DNA of 64,000 nt. It comes from Pistricoccus aurantiacus. GTDB taxonomy: Bacteria; Pseudomonadota; Gammaproteobacteria; Pseudomonadales; Halomonadaceae. Shown piece after piece: positions 63,594-64,000 of this stretch. Position 1 is the stretch's first letter, and each line of letters opens with the position of its first letter. The DNA lies in NCBI RefSeq assembly GCF_042682565.1, contig NZ_JBHUIC010000004.1; one strand, written 5' to 3'. The notes under the pieces were generated by a model that saw nothing but the letters and a program-made list of their open reading frames with translations, was not told the origin of the DNA and made no database searches. A program made the translations under genes and the position numbers.

Positions 63594-64000
63594 ATGCGTC
63601 GTCTTCTTAAGCGGCTTATATGGCCCATTCTCGCTGGTATAATACTGGCCGTAGGGCTGTTGATGTTCTTTCCACAGCTTGGAAGTCGTTCAATCTTCAA
63701 AGCGCCCTCGGACGGAAACCAGAACGTCGTACCTCCCTCGATCCTGGCACCGACTCGCGAAGCGCCAGTTGAAGAAATTTCGCGCCCCGCCCCAAAAATA
63801 CGCACCGCGCCGCCCGTTTCGCGCCAAGGTGGACCGGTCAGCTATGCGGAGGGGGTCGAGCGGGCGGCCCCTGCGGTGGTCAACATCTATTCCTCACGGA
63901 TCGTTGAAAGCGAGCAGCATCCGCTGATGTCAGACCCTTTCTTTCGTCAGTTCTTCGGCGACGACATGCCACAACGCCAGCGCATGCTGTCGAGCCTGGG
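63594..64000 (+). CDS. Periplasmic serine protease of the DegS/AlgW type (3' part missing)
   Basis: The first 135 residues are visible: one membrane helix (8-28), a Pro-rich linker, then SYAEGVERAAPAVVNIYSSR, the start of the trypsin-like domain, and FFRQFFGDDMPQRQRMLSSLG. DegS and AlgW sense misfolded outer-membrane proteins and cut the anti-sigma factor RseA/MucA. The uncleaved-anchor start suits DegS/AlgW more than DegP. AAGGA lies seven bases before the ATG. Catalytic residues and the PDZ domain lie beyond the edge. Confidence 0.85.
   Translation, partial: MRRLLKRLIWPILAGIILAVGLLMFFPQLGSRSIFKAPSDGNQNVVPPSILAPTREAPVEEISRPAPKIRTAPPVSRQGGPVSYAEGVERAAPAVVNIYSSRIVESEQHPLMSDPFFRQFFGDDMPQRQRMLSSL

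Overview
This is a GC-rich, gene-dense chromosomal window made almost entirely of core gammaproteobacterial genes. No insertion sequence, prophage, tRNA, rRNA or CRISPR array was seen. The gene orders match the Pseudomonas/Halomonas side of the Gammaproteobacteria: comEC-msbA-lpxK-ycaR-kdsB-PTP-murB facing rne, plsX-fabD without fabH, secA-argJ-Nudix, and rnpB beside the division cluster. The protein sequences look most like Halomonadaceae. That placement is inferred; no search was run.

Layout. Positions 1-7021 (minus) hold the envelope lipid operon yceD-rpmF-plsX-fabD-fabG-acpP-fabF-pabC-mltG, with mltG cut by the window edge. maf follows (plus), then rluC-gph-sppA (minus). A leader of about 680 bp precedes rne (plus), which ends at a strong terminator facing murB. 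Positions 14499-22170 (minus) carry comEC-msbA-lpxK-ycaR-kdsB-PTP-murB, covering DNA uptake, lipid A export and phosphorylation, Kdo activation and peptidoglycan precursors. Positions 22350-29257 hold a DUF2062 membrane protein, the lipoprotein-releasing pair lolD/lolC, the putrescine genes aguA-aguB, a Nudix-ThiE fusion and argJ. Next come secA and, just upstream on the same strand, a small secreted-protein ORF that may be a SecM-like secretion monitor. dciA is divergent from it.

Positions 33164-50779 (minus) are a complete division and cell wall (dcw) cluster: rsmH-ftsL-ftsI-murE-murF-mraY-murD-ftsW-murG-murC-ddlB-ftsQ-ftsA-ftsZ-lpxC. Most junctions are 4-nt stop/start overlaps. mraZ is absent, and the RNase P RNA gene rnpB lies directly upstream. 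ftsI is interrupted at 48980 by one undetermined base that hides a larger missing segment.

Positions 51260-55506 hold rsmI and the divergent lpoA-yraN-diaA-dolP group. Then, on the minus strand, come sspA-sspB, the cytochrome bc1 operon petABC, rplM-rpsI and zapE. The right end has zapG (plus), a Nif3-family gene (minus) and the start of a DegS/AlgW-type periplasmic protease (plus, cut by the edge).

Most of the window builds the envelope: fatty acids and phospholipid, lipid A and Kdo, peptidoglycan, lipoprotein sorting, Sec export and the divisome. RNA processing, respiration and stress functions fill the rest. The parts least explained by textbook annotation are the SecM-like ORF with its secA leader hairpin, the fusion of rnpB to the dcw start, the inverted repeat over the lpxC promoter and the structured leaders of rne and rplM.
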